From Azospirillum brasilense (GTDB lineage: Bacteria > Pseudomonadota > Alphaproteobacteria > Azospirillales > Azospirillaceae): a stretch of 64,000 bases of DNA. The notes beneath the pieces were generated by a model. It saw nothing but the letters and a program-made list of their open reading frames with translations, did not search any database and was not told the DNA's origin. Location: assembly GCF_005222205.1 (NCBI RefSeq), contig NZ_CP032349.1:434001-498000 (forward strand), written 5' to 3'. Of this stretch, positions 9,524 through 19,400 are shown in pieces (position 1 is the stretch's first letter; each line of letters starts with the position of its first letter). The position numbers were made by a program, and so were the translations under genes.

Positions 9524-10504
9524 TCAGTAAGCCTGGACGAGGCGCGGCACCCAGCGGACGTAGGTGAGCATCGCCGCCAGTTCCACCAGCGTCTGCGTCA
9601 CCACCACCGCGGGCACCAGCGCCCCGCCGTCCGGGACGGCGAAGGCCAGCGGCAGGACGACCAGGGAGTTGCGCGTGCCGCCGCTGAAGACGACGGCCCG
9701 CGCCGCCCCGGTCTCCAGCCGGAACAGGCGCGCCACGGCCCGGCCGGCGTAGGGCATCACGATCGCGAAGGCGATGTAGAGCGGCACGGCCAGGGCCACC
9801 GCCCGCGCCTGGGCCGCCACGTCGGCAGCGACCGAGGCGACGACCAGGAACAGCACCAGCGCCATCAGCGGCACCGGCAGCCATGCCAGGGCGTCCGCGG
9901 CGGATTTTCCGACACCGCCGCGCGCCGCCCAGGCCTGCGTCGCCCCGGCCAGCGCCAGCGGCACGGCGATCAACCAGACGAAGGCGTCGATGAAGGGACC
10001 GGGCCGCATCAGCGCCGCCGCTCCCTCCCCGGCGAACAGGCCGAGACAGACGGGCAGGAGCAGCATCTGGACGAGCAGCAGCACCGGCGTCGCCGCCAGC
10101 ACCAGCCGCGCGTCGCCGCGCCCGAGATGGGTGAAGACGACGACATAGTCGATGCAGGGCGCCAGCAGGACCAGCAGCACGCCGAGCCGCACCGCCGCCT
10201 GCTCCGCCGGCAGGACGGAGACCAGCCCGAAGACCACGCAGGGCACCACCGCGAAATTGACCAGCAGCAGGGCCAGCAGGAAGCGGGTGTTGGTGACGCT
10301 GCGCCGCAGGTCGCCCAGCGGGACCTGGAGAAAGGTGACGTAGATCAGCGCGGCGAGGGTGGGGTTGATTCCCGCGTCCCAGAGTTCGCCCGGCAGGACG
10401 GCGGCGCTCAGCAGACCGGCCGCGACCGCGACGAAATAGACGGTGACCTGATGGTTTTCCAAATCCGCGCGGGTGACGGCGGCCATGTCTCGGCTCCCGG
10501 TCAT
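9524..10504 (-). CDS. ACR3/BASS-type arsenic resistance transporter
   Basis: A 326-aa integral membrane protein with about ten hydrophobic segments. Family-typical stretches are NPTLAALIYVTFLQVPLGDL near the N-terminus, LLVLLAPCIDYVVVFTHLG with the conserved Cys of Acr3 near mid-protein, and FSGGTRNSLVVLPLAFA near the C-terminus. This is the bile acid:sodium symporter superfamily, arsenic-resistance branch; efflux of arsenite is the family role. The start at 10504 has an AAGGA site; an alternative ATG is at 10486. It lies 34 bp downstream of the MerR gene and is probably co-transcribed with it. Confidence 0.82.
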   Translation of the reverse strand: MTGSRDMAAVTRADLENHQVTVYFVAVAAGLLSAAVLPGELWDAGINPTLAALIYVTFLQVPLGDLRRSVTNTRFLLALLLVNFAVVPCVVFGLVSVLPAEQAAVRLGVLLVLLAPCIDYVVVFTHLGRGDARLVLAATPVLLLVQMLLLPVCLGLFAGEGAAALMRPGPFIDAFVWLIAVPLALAGATQAWAARGGVGKSAADALAWLPVPLMALVLFLVVASVAADVAAQARAVALAVPLYIAFAIVMPYAGRAVARLFRLETGAARAVVFSGGTRNSLVVLPLAFAVPDGGALVPAVVVTQTLVELAAMLTYVRWVPRLVQAY

Positions 10505-10538
10505 GGATTGTCCTTGTCGGCCTGCGGAACCCGCCTGG

Positions 10539-10970
10539 TCACGGGCAGCAGCGGCCGTCCTCGTGGTGGGGCGACAGCGCCTCGATGATGCGGCACTCGG
10601 CCATCCGGCCGCCGCGCCGGCACTGGTGGGCCAGCCGGTCCAACTCCTCGCGCAGGCGCTCCAGATCGGCGATCTTCCTCTCCACTTCACCCAGCTGTTC
10701 GAGGACCAGGGCGTCGACCTCGTCGCAGGGGCGGTCCGGCTGGTCGGCCAGATCGAGCATCGCCCGCACCGTCTCCAGCGGGAAGCCGAGGTCGCGCACC
10801 CGCCGGACGAAGGTCAGCCGCCGCACATGGTCGTGGCCGTAGCTGCGGTAGTTGCCCGCCGTGCGGGCGGGCGCCGGCAGGATGCCGATCTTCTCGTAGA
10901 AGCGGATGGTCTCGACCTTGGTGCCGGTCTGCTTGCCGAGCGCGCCGATGGACAGCTCCTGTTTCGCCAT
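10539..10970 (-). CDS. MerR-family metal-responsive regulator (CadR/PbrR/ZntR-like)
   Basis: A 143-aa MerR protein. The winged helix contains ETIRFYEKIGILP and RTAGNYRSYG, then the dimer helix LDLADQPDRPC to RLREELDRLAH. Metal-binding cysteines are at PCDEVD, HQCRRGG, AEC and the C-terminal CCP. A Cys in the position equivalent to PbrR/CadR C79 plus a CC-type tail favours Cd/Pb/Zn sensing over Cu. The start ATG at 10970 is where the HTH begins; longer upstream frames would cross the operator. It faces the P-type ATPase gene across a classic MerR promoter. Confidence 0.9.
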   Translation of the reverse strand: MAKQELSIGALGKQTGTKVETIRFYEKIGILPAPARTAGNYRSYGHDHVRRLTFVRRVRDLGFPLETVRAMLDLADQPDRPCDEVDALVLEQLGEVERKIADLERLREELDRLAHQCRRGGRMAECRIIEALSPHHEDGRCCP

Positions 10971-10981
10971 CACAAACCCTC

Positions 10982-11012
10982 TTGACCCTGTAGTAACTCC
11001 AGGGTCCATGGT
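10982..11012 (+). promoter_or_regulatory. MerR-type metal-inducible promoter
   Basis: The -35 box TTGACC (10982-10987) is followed by a 19-bp spacer and a weak -10 (CATGGT, 11007-11012). The overlong spacer holds a dyad ACCCTG-TAGTAACT-CCAGGGT. Overlong spacers with this GTAGTAACT core are characteristic of pbrA/cadA promoters twisted open by PbrR/CadR-type regulators. It drives the ATPase gene at 11080. Confidence 0.82.
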
Positions 11013-11079
11013 AGCGCACGACAGGCAGCCGCGCACCCTCCAATGGCGCGGTCCGCCACACCGCCGGTCGGAGTGGATC

Positions 11080-13263
11080 ATGCAGGACAGGACAATCGAG
11101 GCCGCCCCGGGCACCGGGCAGGCCTTGCGCTACAAGGTGGCGGGCATGGATTGCCCGAGCTGCGTCGGCAAGATCGAAACCGCGCTGCGCCGCCTGCCGG
11201 GGGCGTCGGGTGTCGGGCTCAACCACCATTCGCAGATTCTGCGGCTGACGCTGGACGAGGCGGCGACGCCGCGCGCGACGGTCGAGGCGACGATCCGCGG
11301 CCTCGGCTTCGGGGTGGAGCCCGCCGACACGATCCACATCGCCGACGGAGACGGCGTGGTTACCGACGCCATCAGCGGAACGGAGCCCCGCTGGTGGCAG
11401 ACCGGCCGGGGCCGCCTCACCATCCTGATCGCTCTGTTGGTCGCCGGCGGCTATCCGCTGTCCTGGCTGGCGCCGGGCGTGGCGGATTACGCGCCGGTGC
11501 CCGCCGCCCTGTTCGGGCTGGCCGTCTTCGGGCGCCGCGCCGTCCGGCTCGCCCGCTCTGGCTCGCCTTTCAGCATCGAAATGCTGATGTCGGTGGCGAC
11601 GCTGGGCGCGCTCGTCATCGGGGAGGCGGAGGAAGCCGCGGTGGTCGTCCTGCTCTTCGCCATCGGCGAACTGCTGGAGGGTGTGGCCGCCGGGACCGCC
11701 CGTTCGGGCATCCGGGCGCTGTCGGCCCTGGTCCCGCGGACCGCCCTGCTGATCGAAGGGGAGAGCGCCCGCGCGGTGCCGGTGGAGCGGCTGGAGGTCG
11801 GGCAGCTCGTGCTCGTCCGGCCCGGCGACCGCGTGTCCGCCGACGGCGTGGTGGAGGAGGGCGAGTCCGACATCGACGAATCCCCGGTGACCGGTGAATC
11901 CGTGCCGGTCGCCAAGACCGTGGGCTCTTCGGTCTTCGCCGGCGGTATCAACGCCACCGGCGTGCTGCGCGTCCGGGTCACCCGCAAGGCGTCGGACAAC
12001 ACCATCGCCCGCATCGTCCAGCTCGTCGAGGAGGCGCAGGCCGCCAAATCGCCGACCGCGCGCTGGATCGAGCGGTTCAGCGCCCGCTACACCCCAGCCG
12101 TCATCGCCGCGTCGGTCCTCGCCGTCCTGGTGCCGCCGCTGGCCTTCGGCGGGGATTGGCACACTTGGATCTACCGCGGTCTGGCGCTGCTGCTGATCGG
12201 CTGCCCCTGCGCGCTGGTCCTCTCCACCCCGGCGGCCATCGCCTCCGGGATCGCCGCGGGCGCCCGGCGAGGCCTGCTCATCAAGGGCGGCGCCGCGCTG
12301 GAGGCGATCGGCAAGGTGCGGACCATCGCCTTCGACAAGACCGGGACGCTGACCCTCGGGCAGCCGCGCGTCACCGACCTCCTCCCGCTCGACGGAAACG
12401 AGCGCACGCTGCTCGGCCTCGCCGCCACGGTCGAGAACGGTTCGGCCCACCCGCTGGCCCGCGCCATCCTGGAGCGCGCGGCGGCCGACGGCGTGCCGCT
12501 GCGTCCGGCCCGCGACCGCAAGGCCGTGCCGGGACGCGCGGTGCAGGCCGTGGTCGGCGGGCGCCTGATCGAGGTCGGCTCTCCCCGCCACGCCGTCGAG
12601 CGGGCCGTCGCCGGGTCCTTGCCCGCCGACACCGTCGCCGCCTTCGAGGAGGAGGGCAAGACGGTCGCCGTGGTCCTGGCGGATGGCCGGCCCATCGGGC
12701 TCCTGGCGCTGCGCGACGAGCCACGGCCCGACGCCGCCCAGGGGATCGCCGCGCTGCGCGGGCTCGGCGTGCGCAGCGTCATGCTGACCGGCGACAACCG
12801 CCGCACCGGTCAGGCGGTCGCCCGGACGCTCGGCCTGGAGGTCGAGGCCGAACTGCTGCCGGAGGACAAGCTGCGCGCGATCGCGGGTTTGAAAAAGGAA
12901 GGGGCGGTCGCGATGATCGGCGACGGAATCAACGACGGCCCCGCGCTGGCCGCCGCCGACGTTGGAATCGCCATGGGCGGCGGCACCGACGTCGCGCTGG
13001 AGACCGCCGACGCCGCCCTGCTGGGCAACCGCGTCGAGGGGGTGGCCGACCTCGTCACCCTGTCGCGGGCGACGCTCGCCAACATCCACCAGAACGTCGC
13101 CTTCGCGCTCGGCCTGAAGGCGGTCTTCCTGGTGACGACGCTGTTCGGCATCACCGACCTGTGGCTGGCCATCCTGGCGGACACCGGGGCCACCATCCTC
13201 GTCACGCTCAACGCGCTGCGCCTGCTCCGCCGCAAGGGTGTGAGCCCGGCGCCGGCACTCTGA
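11080..13263 (+). CDS. Heavy-metal P1B-type ATPase (Zn/Cd/Pb exporter, ZntA/CadA-like)
   Basis: A 727-aa metal-exporting ATPase of the inner membrane. The N-terminal HMA domain has GMDCPSC (C25, C28). The membrane ion site is C375-P-C377, the phosphorylated aspartate is D419 in DKTGTLT, and the HP (GSAHPLA) and GDGINDGPAL hinge motifs are present. The last membrane segment LADTGATILVTLNALRLL carries the Asp typical of P1B-2 (Zn2+/Cd2+/Pb2+) pumps. I chose the ATG at 11080 since it follows a GGAG site and lies downstream of the MerR promoter. Expression should respond to the adjacent MerR protein. Confidence 0.94.
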   Translation: MQDRTIEAAPGTGQALRYKVAGMDCPSCVGKIETALRRLPGASGVGLNHHSQILRLTLDEAATPRATVEATIRGLGFGVEPADTIHIADGDGVVTDAISGTEPRWWQTGRGRLTILIALLVAGGYPLSWLAPGVADYAPVPAALFGLAVFGRRAVRLARSGSPFSIEMLMSVATLGALVIGEAEEAAVVVLLFAIGELLEGVAAGTARSGIRALSALVPRTALLIEGESARAVPVERLEVGQLVLVRPGDRVSADGVVEEGESDIDESPVTGESVPVAKTVGSSVFAGGINATGVLRVRVTRKASDNTIARIVQLVEEAQAAKSPTARWIERFSARYTPAVIAASVLAVLVPPLAFGGDWHTWIYRGLALLLIGCPCALVLSTPAAIASGIAAGARRGLLIKGGAALEAIGKVRTIAFDKTGTLTLGQPRVTDLLPLDGNERTLLGLAATVENGSAHPLARAILERAAADGVPLRPARDRKAVPGRAVQAVVGGRLIEVGSPRHAVERAVAGSLPADTVAAFEEEGKTVAVVLADGRPIGLLALRDEPRPDAAQGIAALRGLGVRSVMLTGDNRRTGQAVARTLGLEVEAELLPEDKLRAIAGLKKEGAVAMIGDGINDGPALAAADVGIAMGGGTDVALETADAALLGNRVEGVADLVTLSRATLANIHQNVAFALGLKAVFLVTTLFGITDLWLAILADTGATILVTLNALRLLRRKGVSPAPAL

Positions 13264-13274
13264 AGGAGACCATC

Positions 13275-13823
13275 ATGAGTTTGCCATGGGCGGCCCTGTC
13301 CGCTGGTCTGAGTTCCGCTGGTTTGAAACTGGCGGGGACCATCGGCGCCGCGGTCCTGGTCCTCGATCAGCTCACCAAATGGGTGGCGCTGGAGCATCTT
13401 CTGGATCCGCCGCGGCTGATCGAGGTCACGCCGTTTCTCAATTTCGTGCTCGGCTTCAACACCGGCGTCAGCTTCAGACTGCTGGAGAACGACAGCGTCT
13501 ACGGCCCCTGGCTGCTCTCCGGAGCGGCACTGCTCGTCGTCGCGGTTCTCGTGGTCTGGGCGGCCCGCTCGGACAGCCGCGCCGAGGCGGCGAGCTTCGG
13601 CGCGATCGCGGGCGGGGCGGTGGGCAACGTCGTCGACCGCCTCCGCCAGGGCGCCGTCACCGACTTCATCGACGTGCACGCCTTCGGCTGGCACTGGCCG
13701 ACCTTCAACGTCGCCGACATCGGCATCACCGGCGGCGTCGGCTTGCTGCTGCTCTCCGGGCTGTGGCCGCGCAAGGCGTCCGACGACGACACCCCGGCCA
13801 ATCGGGATGGCGCGCCCCGCTGA
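13275..13823 (+). CDS. lspA: Signal peptidase II, metal-operon copy
   Basis: A 182-aa LspA homologue with four hydrophobic segments. The catalytic aspartates are D121 in GNVVDRLRQG and D148 in FNVADIGIT, and the conserved NTGVSF loop is at residues 62-67. It starts 11 bp after the ATPase stop behind AAGGAG, so it belongs to the metal operon. In lead-resistance operons such a copy (PbrC) accompanies PbrA. A housekeeping lspA normally sits beside ileS, which is not the case here. LspA removes signal peptides from lipoproteins in the inner membrane. Confidence 0.9.
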   Translation: MSLPWAALSAGLSSAGLKLAGTIGAAVLVLDQLTKWVALEHLLDPPRLIEVTPFLNFVLGFNTGVSFRLLENDSVYGPWLLSGAALLVVAVLVVWAARSDSRAEAASFGAIAGGAVGNVVDRLRQGAVTDFIDVHAFGWHWPTFNVADIGITGGVGLLLLSGLWPRKASDDDTPANRDGAPR

Positions 13824-13831
13824 TCCAACGC

Positions 13832-15229
13832 TTATGATCCGGCGGCCGCCACGGCGCGCTTCAGGACGTCGAAGACGCGCGGGTCGCCCATCTGGGCGAC
13901 GTTGAAGCGCAGAAAGCCGGCGGCGGACTGGCCGACGCTGAAGACATTGCCGGGGGCGAGGACCACCTGTTCGTCCAGCGCCGCCCGTGCGACCGCCGCA
14001 GCGTCCCGGCCGTCCGGCAGGCTGCACCAGAGATAGAAGCCGCCGCGCGGCATCAGCCAGGGGTGCAGGCCGATGGGCGCGAGCCGGTCCGCCGTGTCGC
14101 GCCGCAGCCGCTCCAGGCGGCGGCGGAGCCCGTCGAGATGCCTGCGGTAGCCGCCGTCGCCGAGGGTTGCGAGGACGAGTTCGGCAGCGACCGGGCTCGG
14201 ACCGCCGAAATTCGTCGCGACCTGCAGATCGACCAGGGCCTCCACCCAGTCCGGCCGCGCCGCGAGGTAGCCGCAGCGGACCGAGGCGGAGAGCGTCTTG
14301 GAGAAGCTGCCGATCCGGATGACCTGGGCCAGCCCGTCGAGGACGGCGAGGCGCGGCGAGGGGTCCGGCTCGAAACCGGCGAAGATGTCGTCCTCGACGA
14401 TGACGACGTCGTGGGCGGCGGCGGCCTTGAGCAGACGGTGCGCCGTCTGCGGCGACATTGTGGCGCCGGTCGGGTTGTGCAGCGCCGCGTTGGTGATGTA
14501 GAGGCGGGGGTGGTGTTCGGCCAGCGCCGCGGCGAACCGCGCGGTGTCCGGGCCGCTCGGCGTGTAGGGCACGCCGACGATGCGGACCTGATGGGCGCGC
14601 AGCAGGGCCTGGAAGTTGAAATAGCAGGGGTCGTCGACCAGCACCGCATCGCCGGGGCGCAGCAGGAAACGGCAGATCAGGTCGATCGCCTGGGTTCCCG
14701 ATCCGGTCAGCAGGATCTGCTCGGCTCCGACGGCGATTCCCTCCTCCGCGAACTGCCGCGCCAGGAGCCGGCGCAGGGCGAGCGAGCCGCGCGTGCCCCC
14801 ATAATCCGCCAGCAGGGCATCGTCGGCGTTTGCGAGGCGGCGGAGGGCGCGGCGCAGGGCGGTGTTGGGCATCCAGTCCGCCGGCAGCCACCCGCAGCCG
14901 GGCTTCAGCATCTCCGCGCCGGCGTCGAGCGACTGGCGTGACACCCAGAAGGGATCGATCGCCCGGTCGCGGCGCGGTTCCGCCTCGGCCAGGGCCAGCG
15001 GCGGCAGGGCGCCGGACACGTAGAAGCCCGATCCGGGCCGCGAGCGGATCACGCCGTCCGCGGCGAGACGGTCGTAGGCCTCCACCACGGTCGAGGGCGA
15101 CACGCCCATGGTGGAGGCGAAGCGGCGGATGGAGGGAAGCCGGTCCCCCGGAGACAGCCGGCGGTCCGCCATTCTCTGGCGGATCGCCTCCATCACCTCC
15201 GTCGTCCGTGTGCCCGTTCGGTTCGTCAT
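13832..15229 (-). CDS. MocR-type regulator (GntR HTH fused to aminotransferase fold)
   Basis: A 465-aa MocR protein. Residues 1-75 are a GntR winged helix (PGDRLPSIRRFASTMGVS, RSRPGSGFYV). Residues 100-465 are a class I aminotransferase-like domain with the PLP lysine in GSFSKTLSAS and the ALHNPTG and EDDIFAGFEP motifs. Such proteins bind PLP and act as transcription regulators of the neighbouring gene. It diverges from an EamA exporter, with a palindrome in the gap. Its stop is 8 bp from the lspA stop (convergent). Confidence 0.9.
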   Translation of the reverse strand: MTNRTGTRTTEVMEAIRQRMADRRLSPGDRLPSIRRFASTMGVSPSTVVEAYDRLAADGVIRSRPGSGFYVSGALPPLALAEAEPRRDRAIDPFWVSRQSLDAGAEMLKPGCGWLPADWMPNTALRRALRRLANADDALLADYGGTRGSLALRRLLARQFAEEGIAVGAEQILLTGSGTQAIDLICRFLLRPGDAVLVDDPCYFNFQALLRAHQVRIVGVPYTPSGPDTARFAAALAEHHPRLYITNAALHNPTGATMSPQTAHRLLKAAAAHDVVIVEDDIFAGFEPDPSPRLAVLDGLAQVIRIGSFSKTLSASVRCGYLAARPDWVEALVDLQVATNFGGPSPVAAELVLATLGDGGYRRHLDGLRRRLERLRRDTADRLAPIGLHPWLMPRGGFYLWCSLPDGRDAAAVARAALDEQVVLAPGNVFSVGQSAAGFLRFNVAQMGDPRVFDVLKRAVAAAGS

Positions 15230-15260
15230 CGCCCGGCCTTCGGCAAGTGTGCGGCTTTCA

Positions 15261-15288
15261 GTACCAATACAGTTCGGTGGAATTGTAC
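15261..15288. promoter_or_regulatory. Candidate MocR operator
   Basis: In the 120-bp divergent gap, GTACCAAT (15261-15268) and ATTGTAC (15282-15288) form a near-inverted repeat with a 13-bp centre. The flanking sequence is GC-rich, so this AT-containing island stands out. MocR proteins bind such separated half-sites. Assignment is inferred from position. Confidence 0.4.
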
Positions 15289-15349
15289 GGGACCGTCGCT
15301 GTCTTCGCCAGCCCCCGCCGCGCTAGGGTCACCCGGCAAAGGGAACGGG

Positions 15350-16228
15350 ATGGGAAAGGGTCGGGACATGCGGTGGGCGACGGCGGGCTGGGGCAGCGGG
15401 TTGCTGGGCGTTCTCATCTTCAGCGGGTCGCTGCCGGCGACGCGCGTCGCGGTCGGCGGCTTCTCGCCCTTGTTCCTGACCTCGGCGCGGGCGCTGATCG
15501 CCGCCCTGCTGGCGGGTGCCCTGCTGGCCGTGCTGCGGCAGGCCCGGCCGCGGCGCGGCGACCTTGTGCCGCTCGCGGTCGTGGCGCTCGGCGTGGTCGT
15601 CGGCTTTCCGCTGCTCACCGCGCTGGCGCTCCGCCACATCACCTCGGCGCAATCCATCGTCTTCATCGGCCTCTTGCCGCTCTCCACCGCGCTGTTCGGC
15701 GTGCTGCGCGGCCGGGAGCGGCCGAAGCCGGTCTTCTGGCTGTTCTCGGGCCTTGGCAGCCTCGCGGTGGTCGGCTTCGCCCTGGCGCAGGGCGGCGGCG
15801 CGTCGCTCACAGGGGCCGCCCTGATGGTGGCGGCCATCCTGCTCTGCGGGCTGGGCTACGCCGAGGGCGCGGTGCTGTCGCGCCGTCTGGGCGGCTGGCA
15901 GGTGATCTCCTGGGCGCTCGTGCTGACGACGCCGGCGATGGCCGGTCTGGCGCTGGCGACCATGCCGGACGGCTGGTCGGGCATCGGGGTTCCGGCCTGG
16001 ATCGGCCTTGCCTACGTCTCCGTCTTCAGCATGCTGATCGGCTTCGTCTTCTGGTACCGGGGGCTGGCGCTCGGCGGCATCGCCGGGGTCGGGCAGTTGC
16101 AGCTGCTCCAGCCCTTTTTCGTGTTGACGCTGGCGGGCCTTCTGCTGAACGAGCCGGTGGCCTGGAGCATGATCGCCGTGACCGGGTTGATCGTGCTGTG
16201 CGTCGCCGGAGCCAAACGATTCGCGTGA
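15350..16228 (+). CDS. EamA/DMT-family transporter
   Basis: A 292-aa protein with ten predicted membrane segments arranged as two EamA repeats. The first segment reads GLLGVLIFSGSLPATRVAV, and the second half contains YVSVFSMLIGFVFWYRGLAL, both typical of drug/metabolite exporters controlled by MocR regulators. Two starts are possible: the ATG at 15350 or the one at 15368, each with an AAGGG site. Probable exporter of amino acids or related metabolites; substrate unknown. Confidence 0.85.
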   Translation: MGKGRDMRWATAGWGSGLLGVLIFSGSLPATRVAVGGFSPLFLTSARALIAALLAGALLAVLRQARPRRGDLVPLAVVALGVVVGFPLLTALALRHITSAQSIVFIGLLPLSTALFGVLRGRERPKPVFWLFSGLGSLAVVGFALAQGGGASLTGAALMVAAILLCGLGYAEGAVLSRRLGGWQVISWALVLTTPAMAGLALATMPDGWSGIGVPAWIGLAYVSVFSMLIGFVFWYRGLALGGIAGVGQLQLLQPFFVLTLAGLLLNEPVAWSMIAVTGLIVLCVAGAKRFA

Positions 16229-16414
16229 GCGGCGTTTCCGCCTCCTGCCGCGGCTCCCTGCGGGTTTGAAGCCTCAGCCTATGTCCATTGGACTAGCAAA
16301 TCGTTTCTCGCCGCCGCCCCCCGGATCAGCTTAAAGTGGCGTCCCGCCGTGCGGCTCCGGCCGCGCCCCTGTTGTAAAGGGGGGTTTAGAACAGGAAGGA
16401 CGGGACTCCTGCGC

Positions 16415-19400
16415 ATGTCCGACGAGACCGACGTCTCCACCGCTCCCGAATTCCTCGCCAGCGGTGGCGAGATGGGCGCATTGATGCGCGCGTTCGACTG
16501 GGCATCGACGGCGCTTGGCCCGCCCGAGGACTGGCCGCGCAGCCTGAAGACCGCGGTGCGGATCATGCTGACGTCCCGTCAGCCGATCTGGATCGGCTGG
16601 GGCGCGGAGCTGATCTACTTCTACAACGACGCCTACAAATCGATCATCGGCGGAAAGCATCCCTGGGCGCTCGGCCGCCCCACGTCGGTCGTCTGGCGGG
16701 AGATCTGGGGCGACATCGGCCCGATGCTGGCGACCGCCATGACGGGCGACGAAGGCACCTACGTCGAGGGGCAGCTCCTCATCATGGAGCGCAACGGCTA
16801 TCCGGAGGAGACCTACTACACCTTCTCCTACAGCCCGGTGCCCGATGACGACGGCAGCCCCGGCGGCATCATCTGCGCCAACACCGACGACACGCAGCGG
16901 ATCATCAGCGAACGGCAGCTCACCCTGCTGCGCGATCTGGCCGCCGGGACCGCCGACGCCCGCACCCTGCCGGAGGTGTGCGAGCGCAGCGCCCAGGCGC
17001 TCGCCACCAACCCGCGGGACATGCCGTTCGCGCTGCTCTACGTGGCGGAGCCCGATGGCGCGGGCGCCTTCCTCGCCGGGTCCTGCGGCATCGAGCGCGG
17101 CCATTTGGCGGCGCCGGAGGCGCTGGCGGTGGACGGCACGTCGGTGTGGCCTTTCACCCCCACGCTCCACGACCCGGTGCTGATCGGCGATCTGGCGGGG
17201 CTGTTCGGCGCCAGCCTGCCGCCGGGTGTCTGGCGTCGGCCGCCGGCCCAGGCCGCGGCGATCCCGATCCCGGCCAGCGGCGAGGCCGGGCGGGCCGGCC
17301 TTCTCGTCGTCGGGCTGAACCCGTTCCGCCTGTTCGACGACGGTTACCGGCGCTTCCTGGGGCTGGTCGCGGGGCAGATCGCCGCGGCCATCACCAACGT
17401 CCAGACCTACGAGGCCGAGCGCCGGCGGGCCGAGATGCTGGCCGAGATCGACCGCGCCAAGACGGTGTTCTTTTCAAACATCAGCCACGAGTTTCGCACG
17501 CCGCTGACCCTCATGCTGGGGCCGCTGGAGGAGGTGCTGCAGGCGGAACCGGACAGGATGCGCGAGCATCGCGAGGACCTGATGGTGGTCCATCGCAACG
17601 GGCAGCGCCTGCTCAAGCTCGTCAACGCGCTCCTGGACTTCTCGCGCATCGAGGCTGGCCGGGCCCAGGCGCGCTACGAACCGACCGACCTCGCCGCCTA
17701 CACGGCGGAACTGGCGAGCGGTTTCCGCTCGGCCTGCGAGCGGGCCGGGCTGCACCTCGTCGTCGACTGCCCGCCGCTCCCCGGTCCGGTTCATGTCGAT
17801 CGCGGCATGTGGGAGACGGTCGTCCTCAACCTGCTGTCGAACGCCTTCAAGTTCACCTTTCAGGGCGCGATCGTGGTTTCGCTGAGGCTGGTCGGCGAGG
17901 GCGCCGAACTTCGGGTGAGCGATTCCGGCACGGGCATCCTCGAATCCGAGCTGCCGCGCCTGTTCGAGCGCTTCCACCGGGTCGAGGGCGCGCGGGGCCG
18001 CAGCCACGAGGGCACCGGCATCGGCCTCGCCCTGGTCCAGGAACTCGTCAAGCTGCATGGCGGCACGATCCGGGTCGAGAGCGAAATGGACCACGGCTCG
18101 GTCTTCATCATCACCGTGCCGTTCGGCACCGCCCATCTGCCGCCGGAGCGCGTCCTGTCGGAGCCAACCGGCGCGTCGAGCGGCGCGCGCGCGCAGACTT
18201 TCGTCGAGGAGGCGCTGCGCTGGCTTCCCGGCTCGGCCGCCGCCGAAGACGTTGCGCCGGCCCCTTTCATCAGCGCCGCGGAGTCCATCGCGGCGCCGGA
18301 GACGGGCGCGTGTCCACGGCTCCTGCTGGCCGACGACAACGCCGACATGCGCGACTATGTGAGCCGCCTGCTGAACGGCCGCTACATCGTCGAGGCGGTG
18401 CCCGACGGTCAGGCCGCCCTGGCGGCGATCCACGCGAACCGTCCGGATCTCGTGCTGACCGACATCATGATGCCCGTGCTGGACGGCTTCGGCCTGCTGC
18501 GCGCGATCCGCGAGGACGCCGACCTGCGCGACCTGCCGGTCATTCTGCTGTCGGCCCGCGCCGGCGAGGAGGCGAGCGTCGAGGGGCTGTCGGCCGGCGC
18601 CGATGATTATCTGGTCAAGCCGTTCTCGGCGCGCGAGCTGATCGCCCGCGTCGACACCGCCCTGGCCATGGTGCGGCTGCGCCGCGAGGCGGACAACGCG
18701 CTGCGCGAGAGCGAGGCGCGTTTCCGCAATCTCGCCGACCACGCCCCGGTGATGGTCTGGGTCACCGAACTCGACGCCTCCTGCACCTATCTCAACAAGT
18801 CCTGGTACGAGTTCACCGGACAGACCCCCGAGACGGGGTTGGGCTTCGGCTGGCTGGACGCGACTCATCCCGACGACCGTCAGGCCGCCGAGGACGTGTT
18901 TCTGGCCGCCAACGCGAAGCAGGAGGCGTTCCGGTTGGAGTACCGGCTGCGACGGGTCGATGGGGTTTACCGCTGGGCGATCGACGCCGCCGCCCCGCGC
19001 TTCGACGCGGACGGCGGATTCCTCGGCTACATCGGTTCGGTGATCGACATCACCGAGCGCAAGGAGGTCGAGGACGCCCAGAAGCGCCTCAACGACCTGC
19101 TGGAGCAGCGCATCGCCTCGGCGGTCGCCGAGCGGGAGCGGGCCGAGGCGCAGCTCCGCCAGGCCCAGAAGATGGATGCGGTCGGCAAGCTGACCGGCGG
19201 GGTGGCGCACGACTTCAACAACCTGCTCCAGGTGATCTCCGGCAACCTCCAGCTCTTGGCGAAGGACATCGCGGGGAACGACCGCGCCGAACAGCGGCTG
19301 CAGAACGCGCTGAGCGGCGTCAGCCGGGGGTCGAAGCTGGTCGCCCAGCTCCTCGCCTTCGGCCGGCGCCAACCCCTGGCTCCTCGGGTGGTCAATCTGG

